Source: Bacteroidaceae bacterium
GTDB lineage: Bacteria > Bacteroidota > Bacteroidia > Bacteroidales > Bacteroidaceae
Assembly (NCBI GenBank): GCA_024398405.1
Contig: JAKSJE010000006.1
Span: 1 to 47,755, forward strand
Length of the DNA: 47,755 nucleotides
Direction of reading: 5' to 3'
The position numbers were made by a program, and so were the translations under genes. Each line of letters begins with the position of its first letter. Within the stretch, counting starts at the first letter, position 1. Positions 9,587 through 18,890 of the stretch are shown piece after piece. The notes beneath the pieces were generated by a model. The model saw nothing but the letters and a program-made list of their open reading frames with translations. It did not search any database and was not told the DNA's origin.

Positions 9587-11473
9587 TTAGTTTTTCACAT
9601 AATCATCTTCTTCTGAATAGGCCTCGTTCTGTCTCAGATACGGATTGATCTTACATTGTTGCTTGAGGTAAGGCATGTACATGAACTCCATCATTGACAT
9701 CTTGATGAGTACGGCTCTCGAAGCCTCTCCATACTTAGCGCTGACGGACGTCGCGAAGTGCGATGTGTTTCCCTCACGACGCGCGCGGCGTACGAGGTCG
9801 AAGTATCGCTTGCCCTCGAACATAAGCTCACGACGGCGCTCAAGTTCCACGAGTGTGATGAAATCGTCATAGGTGGTCATGTTGGCACGCTTAGGAGCGG
9901 CAGACGGCACGGTCTGGGCTGACGGATTGGAGCGCATATACACAGCCATGATGAGGTTGAACGCATCATCATAGAGTAGTGAGTCGGAGCCGAAGCAGTC
10001 GGAGCCCTTGCGGCGCGTCTCGGCATACAGCTTAGGTTTGGCGTCGGTATTGAGGAGACCGGCGAGACAGATCTCCGCCTCCGCGCGCATCAGCATGACA
10101 TCGGTGAGCCTATATATAATAAAAGGTGCGATGTTGTCCTTCGCGTCGCGGTAGTTTGGTGTGCCGCTGCTTGGAGCCCAGTCGCTGGCTGCCACCTTGC
10201 CACTCGTGCCGCCACTACCGAGGTTGGAGTTGCTCAAAGTGAACTTCAGGATTGGGTACTTGCCGTTGTCGTCGTACTGGAAGTTAGTGATTGAGCGGTA
10301 GTCGGTGATGACGCTGAAAGGATTCGCCTCGGTGGCCTGGCTGTAAGTCGTCGCTGACTTAGAGAGTTTGTCAGGCATCATGTTGTCGGACGCGCTGGCG
10401 TAAGGAGAGATTGACCGTCCTTGTTCGTTCTTCCCACCATACATGTTGGCGATGGTGGTGTTCTTCACATAGTCATTGCCTGATGTGAATGTGATCTCGA
10501 AGATGCTCTCGAACGAGCCGCCGGTGCCGAAGATGGCGTTGTATGCCTGAGGACCGCCGTTGTTGGTTCCCGGGTTCACCTCCTCAGCGAGGAGCGGGTA
10601 GCCATAGTGCTGCCATACGTACTTGTCGAAGTCACGCTTCCTCCAGTGTCCCTCGCTGTGCTCTGCCTCATACTCACCAATCATGTAGTTGATGACGTAG
10701 TCGCAGCATTCCACTGCCTTCTGGTAGTACTCCTGCTGCTTAGGGAAGTTCTTGTCGGAGGCCCTCCACAAGTAGAGGTCGGCAAGCAGTGCATACATGG
10801 CCTTACGGGTGATGCGCCCTGTGTTCTTGGCGAACTCGTCGGAGTAGTACTTAGGAGGATAGTCCTTCACCGGCTCGATGTCGGCGATGAGCACGTCGAT
10901 GATGGAGTCGCCAGGAGAAGCCGGATAGACGTAGTCCTGGTTGTCATCGACAGAAGGCTCGAATGAGAACGGTACGTTGTTGAATGTCTTGACGAGTGTG
11001 AAATAGCTGATGGCACGTATTGCCTTGGCCTCCGCCTGAACGATCTGGAGGTCGGACAGCGTGAAGTTAGGGTCATCGGCCTTGACCTGCGGAGCATATT
11101 TGAGCACCGTGTTGCAATAGTTGATGTTCACATACATCGCTGACCAGTCACAAAGGCTGTTGGTCGGCTTGAGCTGACCCTTCAGGAGCTGCTGAAGTCC
11201 GCTGAGTCCTGTCACGTTTTCGCCGGACGTGATATTGTCCGAACGGCACTCGCCCCAGACGAGGGTCTGAGTGACGTAACTGTTGTCCTGCATCGACGAG
11301 TAGCAGGAATTCACCACTGACTGAACGTCGGCCTTGTTCTCCCAGAAGTTCTCGAGTACCACTTCGTTGAGGGGCAGAAGTTCGAGGTCGCATGAAGTAA
11401 ACGCGCTCAGCGAAGCTAACGCTGAGAAAAGAATCGCTGTATTTCTGATCTTTTTCATATTCATATCCTCCAT
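9587..11473 (-). CDS. SusD/RagB-family outer-membrane lipoprotein (first pair)
   Basis: This 628-residue SusD-like lipoprotein partners the SusC encoded 3 bases upstream. The signal peptide ends at SAFTSC (Cys28 when counted from the first Met); Met4 or Met6 are alternative starts giving a more compact signal. SusD hallmarks include the N-terminal YSSMQDNSYV region, INYCNTVLKYAP, AEAKAIRAISYFTLVKTFNNVPF, ADLYLWRAS and the C-terminal ELERRRELMFEGKRYFDLVR, which is the standard SusD ending signature. It is clearly distinct from the second SusD of the operon, so the two pairs probably bind different ligands or different parts of one ligand. Confidence 0.95.
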   Translation of the reverse strand: MEDMNMKKIRNTAILFSALASLSAFTSCDLELLPLNEVVLENFWENKADVQSVVNSCYSSMQDNSYVTQTLVWGECRSDNITSGENVTGLSGLQQLLKGQLKPTNSLCDWSAMYVNINYCNTVLKYAPQVKADDPNFTLSDLQIVQAEAKAIRAISYFTLVKTFNNVPFSFEPSVDDNQDYVYPASPGDSIIDVLIADIEPVKDYPPKYYSDEFAKNTGRITRKAMYALLADLYLWRASDKNFPKQQEYYQKAVECCDYVINYMIGEYEAEHSEGHWRKRDFDKYVWQHYGYPLLAEEVNPGTNNGGPQAYNAIFGTGGSFESIFEITFTSGNDYVKNTTIANMYGGKNEQGRSISPYASASDNMMPDKLSKSATTYSQATEANPFSVITDYRSITNFQYDDNGKYPILKFTLSNSNLGSGGTSGKVAASDWAPSSGTPNYRDAKDNIAPFIIYRLTDVMLMRAEAEICLAGLLNTDAKPKLYAETRRKGSDCFGSDSLLYDDAFNLIMAVYMRSNPSAQTVPSAAPKRANMTTYDDFITLVELERRRELMFEGKRYFDLVRRARREGNTSHFATSVSAKYGEASRAVLIKMSMMEFMYMPYLKQQCKINPYLRQNEAYSEEDDYVKN

Positions 11474-11476
11474 ACT

Positions 11477-14400
11477 TTAGAAAGCAACTGTGACACCTAA
11501 TGTGAATGACTTCGGACGAGGTGTCCTTGCATTGTCGGACGCAGGTGCCCAACCACCCTGGGCAATCTCAGGATCGACTCCTGAGTACTTGGTGAGAAGG
11601 AACACGTTGTTAACTGTGAGATAGAGACTCAGGTTGGAGAGTCCGAGACTCTTGATGACCTTGTTGTCGAATGCATAGGAGAGCTGTGCGTAGTTGAGTC
11701 GGAGGAACGATGCGTCCTCTACGAATCGGTCGCTGCCGAGGTAGTTGTAAGTGGAGAAGTTGGCCCCGCTCGCACTTGTGTTGGCAGCGCGCGGCATCTC
11801 GGTCACGTCACCCTCGTTGTGCCAGCGCCAGTTGATGGCGATTGACTGGTTGTTGTTGTTGTCCATGCTCTCGGCATCCATACGGGCACGGTTGATGACC
11901 TTGTTGCCGTAGCGGTAGTTGAACTGGAGATTGAGCGACCAGTGTGAGTAGTTGAACTTGAATCCGAAACCACCGGTCAGCTTAGGGAGTGAGCTGCCGA
12001 GATAGACGATATCGAGTTCGTTGATCTGGCCGTCATGGTTGATGTCCTCGTACTTGGCGTCACCACCCACGAACTTGTAGCGTGTGTTGTCATAGTCGAA
12101 GTACATCTCCTTAGGGTTGCCTGCCGAGTTGAGGATCACCTCACCGTTCTCGTTGCGTGCGACCGGTGCGTCAGGACCGCTCACGCCCTTGATCTCCTCT
12201 TCCGTGTATTCGGTGTACTGGTAAGTGCCGAGGTAGCGGAAACCGTAGATTGAGCCGAGTGGGTTGTTGAGCTGAACTCGTGACAGATACTTGCCGTTGT
12301 TGTAATCGAACTCGTCGTTCATGCTCTCGATGACTGTCGGTTCCATGTCGATAATCTCGTTGCGGTTGTTGGCGAACGTCAGGTTGATGTCCATGTTGAA
12401 CTTGCCGAACGTGATCATGCGGTTGGCGTTGATATTGAATTCCCATCCGTTGTTCCTCATCGCGCCGCAGTTCCTGGTCGAGAGTTGTGAGTAGCCTGAG
12501 GAAGAAGGGATTGCGTAACCCTGCATGAGCAGGTCGGTGGTCTTCTGTGTATAGATGGAGAGGTCGGCTGTGATCTTGTTGTCGAAGAGTCCCAGGTCGA
12601 ATCCGAGGTTCCATGTCTCCTTCTTCTCCCAGCGGAGGTCGGAGAGACGTATGTTGGAAGGAACGATGGAGGCGCCTCTCATGTAGGCGTCACCGCTTGC
12701 GTACTTGCTGTAGAACAAGCCTTCCTGACCTGGCTGGTTTCCTACGATACCCCAACCCGGACGGATGGAAAGCATGGTGAGCCACTTCAGGTTCTGCATC
12801 CACGGCTCGTCGCTGATGTTCCATCGGGCCGAGAGTCCAGGGAAGTTACCCCAGCGACGGTCAGGACCGAACTTGGTGGAACCGTCGCGACGCAGAGTGG
12901 CGTCGAAGACGTAGCGGCCTTTATACGCGTAGTGTACCTGCGCGAGCATATACACGCTCTTATAGGTGCCCGCCGATGTGCCGAACGATGAGATGACACC
13001 GCCGGAGTATGCGGAAGTGATGTCGCCCGTAGGCAGCCACTTGCGGCCGGTGTTCTGGTTGGATGAGCTACCGTTGTTGTACTGGAAGCGTACCATCGCG
13101 AGCAGTGAGTGGTCCTCGTTCTTGAAGTGAGGGGTCAGCGTCAGTGAGTGGCGCGTGGAGATGGAATGGCTCTTGTAGGCGCTTGCCGACGCCGTGTTGT
13201 AGGAGTCACTGGTCCAGTTGGAGGCGACCAAAGTACCAGGGAGGTAGGAGTCGCCGTCGTTGTTGTAGATCTGGAACTGTATCTGCCCTTCGTAAGTCAG
13301 CTTGGTCTGGTCATCCTCCGTTCCGAGCACGTCGTACCTCAGGATGAACTCAGGCGAGAGGTTGATTGTCTTCTCGTCGCTCCTTGCCTCGTGAGCCACA
13401 GCCACAGGGTTCGGAAGCTCGTACTGGTCGCTGAGGAGTTTGCTCTGACCGGCTCCCTGACCGCTACCGGCCTGCACCGGACTGTTGACGTAAGGATTCA
13501 TCGTGTAGTAGTTGCCCAGGTCGTTGCCGTATCGGTCTTCCTCATAGACGCTGAGGTTAGGCATCTTCTTGTAAGCGATGGAGAGAAGGTCGCCACCATA
13601 GCTGGTGTTGTTGCGCTTGTTGTTGGTGTAGGTGAGGTCGAAGTTGGTGCGCACCGTGATTCGGTTGCTGACGAAGTAGTCGAGGGCCACACGCGTGGTG
13701 AAACGGTCGAGCTGCTGCTTGATGACCGAGCCGGTCTGATGGTCGTAACCACCCGACACACGGAAGTTGGCTTTCTCGCCACCACCCGTCAGTGACACGA
13801 AGTGCTGCTGATACTGACCGTACTGCTGTATCTCCTTCACCCAGTCGGTGTTGTCATTATACATATGGTACTCGGAGAAGTCCTGGTCGTAGTTGACCTC
13901 AGGGATGTAGTTCGGAGAACCCTTCGTGCTGAAGTCGGTCTTGAGCTCAGGATTGAAGTATGCCTCCTTCATATACATGGTGTAGTCGTCACCGTTGAGC
14001 ATCTTCATGCCGTCAGGCATCCATGTGCCGGTGTAGCGGAAAGAGTACTGCACCCTCGTCTTGCCTCGCTGGCCGCGCTTGGTCTTTATCTCGATCACAC
14101 CGTTGGCGCCCTGAGAGCCCCAGATGGCGGTGGCGGCGGCGTCCTTGAGGACTGAGATGGTCTCGATGTCCTCCGGGTTGACGTTCAGGAGTTCGGCGAA
14201 ACGCTCCTCGTTGGCGTTGGTATAGTCGAATTCCTCCGCGGCGTCGTTGTACCAGACGTTTCCGTTGACTACGATGAGTGGGTTGGCATTACCGTAGATG
14301 GTGCTGACACCACGCAGACGCATGGTAGTGCCGGCTCCGAGGTTACCGGAGTTCTGGACGATGTCGAGACCGGAGATACGTCCCTGCAGCGCCTCGTCAA

Positions 14401-14839
14401 CCGAGGTCATCGCGAGTCCCTCGAATTCCTTCATGTCGATGGTCTGCTGGGCTACTGATATCTCAGTCACAGGGATGGAGAGTCCTGAGGACTGAGTCTT
14501 CTTGACTGCCTTGATCTCAACCTCCTTGATGACAGTCGCGCTCTTCATCACGATTTTATAGAATTTTTTGTTAATCGGAAGCACCTGGGTCTCGCATCCC
14601 ACATAGGAGATCTGCAGGCGGTCCTTAGGGTCGGCCACACGGAAGGAGAAGTTACCGTTGATATCGGTAACGCCATGTGCCTTAATACGTTTACTTGCGT
14701 CAATTTCTACAACATTCACCTGCATCAATGGACCGAAATCGTCCTCAACTGTACCGCTGATGACATCTCCAGCCTTTACCTGAGCAAACAGCGTTGCATT
14801 GAAAGCTAAAGCTAAAGCAAGAATAATTAACTTTTTCAT
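11477..14839 (-). CDS. SusC/RagA-family TonB-linked outer-membrane protein (first pair)
   Basis: This 1120-residue TonB-dependent importer has a signal peptide 1-19 (cleavage after LFA). A carboxypeptidase-regulatory-like sandwich follows at about 24-100 and a TonB-box-like acidic strand near 105-112 (KEVEIKAV). The plug carries LQGRISGLDIVQNSG (151-165), LRGVSTI (175-181) and the SusC signature VLKDAAATAIWGSQGANG (230-247). The remainder is beta-barrel, ending in SFTLGVTVAF. Its start is 4 bases after the four-FAS1 lipoprotein gene. It belongs to the better-conserved SusC type, while the second SusC of the operon is more diverged. The substrate is not predictable. Confidence 0.97.
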   Translation of the reverse strand: MKKLIILALALAFNATLFAQVKAGDVISGTVEDDFGPLMQVNVVEIDASKRIKAHGVTDINGNFSFRVADPKDRLQISYVGCETQVLPINKKFYKIVMKSATVIKEVEIKAVKKTQSSGLSIPVTEISVAQQTIDMKEFEGLAMTSVDEALQGRISGLDIVQNSGNLGAGTTMRLRGVSTIYGNANPLIVVNGNVWYNDAAEEFDYTNANEERFAELLNVNPEDIETISVLKDAAATAIWGSQGANGVIEIKTKRGQRGKTRVQYSFRYTGTWMPDGMKMLNGDDYTMYMKEAYFNPELKTDFSTKGSPNYIPEVNYDQDFSEYHMYNDNTDWVKEIQQYGQYQQHFVSLTGGGEKANFRVSGGYDHQTGSVIKQQLDRFTTRVALDYFVSNRITVRTNFDLTYTNNKRNNTSYGGDLLSIAYKKMPNLSVYEEDRYGNDLGNYYTMNPYVNSPVQAGSGQGAGQSKLLSDQYELPNPVAVAHEARSDEKTINLSPEFILRYDVLGTEDDQTKLTYEGQIQFQIYNNDGDSYLPGTLVASNWTSDSYNTASASAYKSHSISTRHSLTLTPHFKNEDHSLLAMVRFQYNNGSSSNQNTGRKWLPTGDITSAYSGGVISSFGTSAGTYKSVYMLAQVHYAYKGRYVFDATLRRDGSTKFGPDRRWGNFPGLSARWNISDEPWMQNLKWLTMLSIRPGWGIVGNQPGQEGLFYSKYASGDAYMRGASIVPSNIRLSDLRWEKKETWNLGFDLGLFDNKITADLSIYTQKTTDLLMQGYAIPSSSGYSQLSTRNCGAMRNNGWEFNINANRMITFGKFNMDINLTFANNRNEIIDMEPTVIESMNDEFDYNNGKYLSRVQLNNPLGSIYGFRYLGTYQYTEYTEEEIKGVSGPDAPVARNENGEVILNSAGNPKEMYFDYDNTRYKFVGGDAKYEDINHDGQINELDIVYLGSSLPKLTGGFGFKFNYSHWSLNLQFNYRYGNKVINRARMDAESMDNNNNQSIAINWRWHNEGDVTEMPRAANTSASGANFSTYNYLGSDRFVEDASFLRLNYAQLSYAFDNKVIKSLGLSNLSLYLTVNNVFLLTKYSGVDPEIAQGGWAPASDNARTPRPKSFTLGVTVAF

Positions 14840-14843
14840 AGGT

Positions 14844-17800
14844 CTATCTTATTTTACGAGGTGAGCGATTCTTGATTGCGCTATCGTTTGTGATCGTCCT
14901 GTCCATATACACGAACTGGTTCAGGTCACCGTTCCTGAGTGCCGTCTGGTACTCCTCTTCGGTCTTGTAGTCGGAACGCTTTGGATAGTTATAAATAAGA
15001 GGTGTGTCTATCGCGTGGATGACTACTGCCGAGGAGTTGTTGAGGGTAGCCGCATATGGGTTCTTGACCTCAGTGCCGTCGTACCAGTACTCGCGCGCAT
15101 AGATGTTGTACAGACCGTTGTCTTTGCGTACATGGATTGTCTGACCGTAGTGGTCAACAAGTGTCATATCGGACTCGGTTGGAGTGGCGAAGATCTTGTA
15201 CGGACGTCCCGGAGAATACTTGCCGGTGTTGTAGATGACGGTGTACTTGCCGTTGCCGTCTTCCTCGATCTTCAGCTTTCCGCCTTCGGAGGCAATCTTG
15301 TACTCCACTCCGTTGATGGTGATGATGTCACCTTTGATGTCGGAAGGGCTGACTGACTCGGCCACGTTGACCGAAGGAATGAGCTCCGTCTTGCCAGACT
15401 CGTAGTTGCCGGCCTCGAAGCCTTTGTCGATGAACAGGGCGTTGTCCTGGATGTGGTACTTGACGAAATCAAGCATCACCGACTTGATGCTGTCGGCGTG
15501 GGCGGTGCCACCTTCCTCCTGGTCGAGCAGTTCGGCTGCCTCGAGGTCGTCGAGAGTAGGGAGACCCATGGCGAACGCCGCCTCCATGGCCTCGTTGGTA
15601 GGCGCGTAGATGGAGTAGTGGTAGGCGTTGAGCAGATATGATATCGTGTACTTGCCCGCTGACTTCTGCTTCGTGGCCATGAGGTTTCCGTTCTGCTGGT
15701 CACCGGCACACCACTTGTCCTGCGGGTTGGTCAGCGAAAGCGCGCCGCAGCCACTGAGCATCTGCAGGAAGGTGCTGAACTCCTCGTTCTCAGACAGACG
15801 CTTCGCCACTGACCTGGAGGTGCCGAGCGGCATCTGGTCAGCGAGGACGTAGGCGTTACCGTTGCTCATCCTGAAGATCTTGCTGATCTTGATCGGCGCG
15901 TTACGCTCAATCTGCCAGCTTCCGTAAACCTTCATGTTGTCGAGGTCGTTGCCGTTCTCCACCTTGATGAAGTTGTTACCCTTGGTCTTGTAGTATGACT
16001 TGCCCTGGACGATTGTGTCGGTCACGATGATATTGTCAAGCATGTCGTAGAAACGGTTACCGGTCGCTGTGGTGAAACTCCTTGCCGACTGGTTCTTGAT
16101 GGTGGTCAGAGGAGCGCCCTCAGCCTCCCATGTTCCGTCCGGGTTGAGGCGGCAATTGTAAACGTCGGCCTCGAACGCCACGTCCTTGTTGTTGACGTTA
16201 GGGTTGTAGCGGAACTGCCACATCTGGTACTTAGGCTCACCGGCTTCCGTCTGGCCGAAGGACATCGGATCGACGTAGGTCAGGAGACCCTTGTGGGTAG
16301 GTATGTAGAAACTGTACCTCGATACCATCGAGTTCAGATACTTGTCATACTCAAGGTCATTGATGACCTCGTTGATGAGTTTGAGCTGAGTGGTATCGAT
16401 CACCGTAGGGAAGAGCACCGACGAGTATGAGGCAGGTGGGAACACCTTGTTGCTCACATAGACTGCTCCGTTGCTGCCGAGCTTGACGTAGGACACATCA
16501 CCCGTGGTGATTCCGAGCGGTTCGTTGGTGTCGTCGAGCACATCCTCGAAGCGGCTTGGGACCGACCCTGTCAGGGAGTTGAGCATATTGACGTTAACGA
16601 GGTCGTCGAGCACCGACATCGGAACCATAGGAAGGCCGACGGCGGCGTCAGTGATTCCATTGGCGTAGTAGTCCTGGATCACCTTTCCCTCCTTGTTCCA
16701 CCATGTCTGCATGGCCTGGTCGTCAGGAACTATCATGGCAGCCATGTCCTCCATGAGACCTACACGGTCACTCGGTATTTCGGACACGTACCTCGTCCAG
16801 CCCGGGTCGAACTTCAGTGTGGCCTCGGCGAGCTTGCCGTTCCTGTCTTTGGTAAGGCTGCTCTTCTTGGTCTCGGAGGAGCCTTTGGAACGAACGGAAT
16901 AGTAGCGCTTCACGAACACGGAGTCGATGGCCTGGGCTGTGGCATAGCCCTTGGCGTTGTTGTAGTCCCTCGTGAGGGTGGCTGAGTCGATAGGCACAGC
17001 GAAACGCTCAACGATATCCCTGTAGATGGTGGTGTTCGAGTCGGTGCGGATAATCTCGGCCATGTTGTCGAGTGGCATGATGACCTTATCGACCACATGG
17101 ACGAAGCCGTTCTTGCAGAACACGTTCATGTTGTTGGCATCGTTGATGACATGTGCGTCGTTGACATAGACATCGTCAGGCTTCCTCGTACCCGGAGCCT
17201 GGTTGTACAGGAAGTCAATGTCAGAGCTCTGCAACTTGTTGCCGGAGATGAACTGGGCGTTGAAATGAATCATCGTGGCAGGACCGGAGGCGTCCTTGAA
17301 GAGTACCACGGAGTCGCGAGTGAGCAAAGACTTGAAGGCGTCGCTGTAGAGAGGGAACTCCTTCTCATAGTCTTTCCTGTAAACAACCTGAACCGAGTCG
17401 TAGATGGACTGCGACGACGGGCGGCGACATACCTCGCCTTTGACCGGACCCAGAGCCGACGACAGCATACTGGTCGGGTAAGGGTTGTCGATCATGGCGG
17501 AGTTGAGCAACAGCTTCTTCTGAGCCAATGTCAGGTCAGCATACTTGGTAACGCCCCATTTGTTTGACTTGAAGAACTCCGCGAAGGCGGCGTCATCAGC
17601 GACAAACAAAGTCTTGCTACCGGTCTTGGACAAAGTCTCCTTATGCCCAAGGTCATCGATCAGCTGCAAGAATGTGGAAAATCTACCCTGCTCTACCATG
17701 TAACCATAGATGCTGTTCAGATTCGACGGCTGGTCCTCATCAAGGTCGTACGAATCTTTACAAGAGTAATTGCCCAACGCAGCAGCCAACAGCACACCTC

Positions 17801-17846
17801 CAACCAGGAGATGCCTGCATTTGATTTGCCTTTGTAAATTGAACAT
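14844..17846 (-). CDS. Large FAS1 lipoprotein, about four FAS1 domains; first gene of operon
   Basis: The product is 1000 residues from the ATG at 17846. The frame is open further upstream to 18107, but that part has no signal peptide and crosses a hairpin, so I chose the internal start, which gives a basic N-terminus, a hydrophobic core and Cys29. The lipobox (GNYSC) is weak, but KDSYDLDEDQ after it is acidic, as expected for surface lipoproteins. I see four FAS1-like units. Their ends are at about residue 255 (NGFVHVVDKVIMP), 468 (GAVYVSNKVFPP), 668 (NAYVLADQMPLG) and 947 (AVVIHAIDTPLIY). The best-kept motifs are in the first (TLFVADDAAFAEF) and fourth (YSIYAPTNEAMEA). It probably extends from the cell surface beside the SusC complex. 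The middle two domains are inferred from the repeat pattern only. Confidence 0.85.
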   Translation of the reverse strand: MFNLQRQIKCRHLLVGGVLLAAALGNYSCKDSYDLDEDQPSNLNSIYGYMVEQGRFSTFLQLIDDLGHKETLSKTGSKTLFVADDAAFAEFFKSNKWGVTKYADLTLAQKKLLLNSAMIDNPYPTSMLSSALGPVKGEVCRRPSSQSIYDSVQVVYRKDYEKEFPLYSDAFKSLLTRDSVVLFKDASGPATMIHFNAQFISGNKLQSSDIDFLYNQAPGTRKPDDVYVNDAHVINDANNMNVFCKNGFVHVVDKVIMPLDNMAEIIRTDSNTTIYRDIVERFAVPIDSATLTRDYNNAKGYATAQAIDSVFVKRYYSVRSKGSSETKKSSLTKDRNGKLAEATLKFDPGWTRYVSEIPSDRVGLMEDMAAMIVPDDQAMQTWWNKEGKVIQDYYANGITDAAVGLPMVPMSVLDDLVNVNMLNSLTGSVPSRFEDVLDDTNEPLGITTGDVSYVKLGSNGAVYVSNKVFPPASYSSVLFPTVIDTTQLKLINEVINDLEYDKYLNSMVSRYSFYIPTHKGLLTYVDPMSFGQTEAGEPKYQMWQFRYNPNVNNKDVAFEADVYNCRLNPDGTWEAEGAPLTTIKNQSARSFTTATGNRFYDMLDNIIVTDTIVQGKSYYKTKGNNFIKVENGNDLDNMKVYGSWQIERNAPIKISKIFRMSNGNAYVLADQMPLGTSRSVAKRLSENEEFSTFLQMLSGCGALSLTNPQDKWCAGDQQNGNLMATKQKSAGKYTISYLLNAYHYSIYAPTNEAMEAAFAMGLPTLDDLEAAELLDQEEGGTAHADSIKSVMLDFVKYHIQDNALFIDKGFEAGNYESGKTELIPSVNVAESVSPSDIKGDIITINGVEYKIASEGGKLKIEEDGNGKYTVIYNTGKYSPGRPYKIFATPTESDMTLVDHYGQTIHVRKDNGLYNIYAREYWYDGTEVKNPYAATLNNSSAVVIHAIDTPLIYNYPKRSDYKTEEEYQTALRNGDLNQFVYMDRTITNDSAIKNRSPRKIR

Positions 17847-17915
17847 TAGATAAGTTTGTAAATTATTGATTAATAAATAAAAAATTGAACTCTCGCATTC
17901 TTCATCAGACGCCTT

Positions 17916-17959
17916 AAAAAAAGCGACCTTACAAGGTCGCAAGTTACAATTTTTTTTTT
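17916..17959 (-). terminator. Palindromic terminator or attenuator ahead of the SusCD/FAS1 operon
   Basis: GCGACCTT (17923-17930) and AAGGTCGC (17933-17940) form a perfect 8-bp stem with only AC between. On the minus strand the stem is followed at once by seven T (A run 17916-17922). On the plus strand, ten T occur nine bases after the stem (17950-17959), so it could act both ways. It lies 77 bases upstream of the first operon start codon. A weak promoter candidate (TTG at 17967-17969 and TAACTTG at 17940-17946, read on the minus strand) would start transcription inside the palindrome. A more distal promoter would make it an attenuator. Confidence 0.6.
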
Positions 17960-18279
17960 GAATAAACAACATTTCACATAAAAGAATTACACAAGAAAAT
18001 GTTTTTAACATTTGGGTGCGCACACAAGGACTTCGGGCATCATACACGCCCTTACGGCAATGGGCAAGGAAAGACAACTGAGACACCGCCGGGACACCCC
18101 CTGCCACGCCGCGGACGACGCCTCCTCACCCACCCCGGCACAGCGCCGAAGTTTACAAAAAATGATAAGACCCGCCATCGCCGAAACGCCTGATCACCAA
18201 GCCAGCGAACACACCCCGACCCACACTCCTGAGCCACATCCGACGACATACTCCACACACCCCGACACCCGAATCCACT

Positions 18280-18366
18280 GAACATCCCAAACGAATAAAC
18301 TAAACATCCCAAACGAATCAACTATACATTCCAAACGAATAAACTATACATTCCAAACGAATAAAC
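18280..18366. repeat. 22-bp tandem array, 4 copies (CCAAACGAATAAAC core)
   Basis: Four copies of a 22-bp unit with the core CCAAACGAATAAAC start near 18280, 18302, 18324 and 18346. Copies 1-2 carry AACATC and copies 3-4 ATACATT before the core. One copy has TCAAC in place of TAAAC. No coding role is evident because 22 is not a multiple of three. Confidence 0.92.
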
Positions 18367-18401
18367 GAAAACTTACGAACGACTCATGCCGCCGAACTGA
18401 C

Positions 18402-18445
18402 GACTCCACGAGACCTTACGGATGACTCCACGAGACCTTACGGAT
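18402..18445. repeat. 22-bp direct repeat, 2 identical copies
   Basis: Two adjacent identical 22-bp units, each beginning GACTCCACGAGACC, lie at 18402-18423 and 18424-18445. Flanking GACTCATG fragments at 18381 and 18446 look like decayed copies. The sequence is unrelated to the array 35 bases upstream but has the same length. Confidence 0.85.
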
Positions 18446-18533
18446 GACTCATGACGCCATTATGCGGAATAGGTGTTGACCGAGCCGGAGCAAGCACACG
18501 ACAATAACGAAGCAAACACAAAAAACATTGCCG

Positions 18534-18733
18534 ACATTACTAACAGCCATATACTACCTGTTACTAACAGCACATGCCTCCTGTTACTAACAGCACATGC
18601 CTCCTGTTACTAACAGCACATACCTCCTGTTACTAACAGCACATGCCTCCTGTTACTAACAGCCATATATCACCTGTTAGTAACGCCTATATACCCCCTG
18701 TTAGTAACGGCTATATATAACCTGTTAGTAACG
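18534..18733. repeat. 23/24-bp array of near-palindromes CTGTTA(C/G)TAACAG, 9 copies
   Basis: Nine 13-bp elements occur at regular spacing. The perfect form CTGTTACTAACAG starts at 18558, 18581, 18604, 18627 and 18650. A variant CTGTTAGTAACG starts at 18674, 18698 and 18722. A degenerate first copy ends at 18546. The period is 23 bp in the middle and 24 bp at both ends. Spacers are 10-11 bp (CACATGCCTC or A/T-rich forms). Each element is an inverted repeat around one central base, as in many protein operator sites. Confidence 0.93.
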
Positions 18734-18890
18734 GAAGGATAATCCTTAGTGCCTGCTCGGGTACTGCCAACAGCAAGCGGACGTAATGTCAAACGCTTGA
18801 GGGCGAAAAATTGTGCCTTATATGGTTCTAACCCATGAGACTACTATCGGACGGCGACGCCCGATATGTCGCAACTGACAGTGACGAAAA

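Noticed and set aside
17847..18107. 87-residue N-terminal extension of the first FAS1 lipoprotein
   Set aside because: It lacks a signal peptide and reads through the palindromic terminator. The internal ATG at 17846 gives a proper lipoprotein signal.
18534..18733. CRISPR array
   Set aside because: Repeats are 13 bp and spacers 10-11 bp and nearly identical, while CRISPR spacers are unique and around 30 bp. No cas genes are nearby.
18534..18733. Plasmid or phage iterons
   Set aside because: The window is chromosomal (ribosomal operon) and no replication initiator gene is present.
18760..18840. tRNA-like or small RNA segment (GGTTCTAACCC)
   Set aside because: The T-arm-like string has no matching acceptor or anticodon stems around it.
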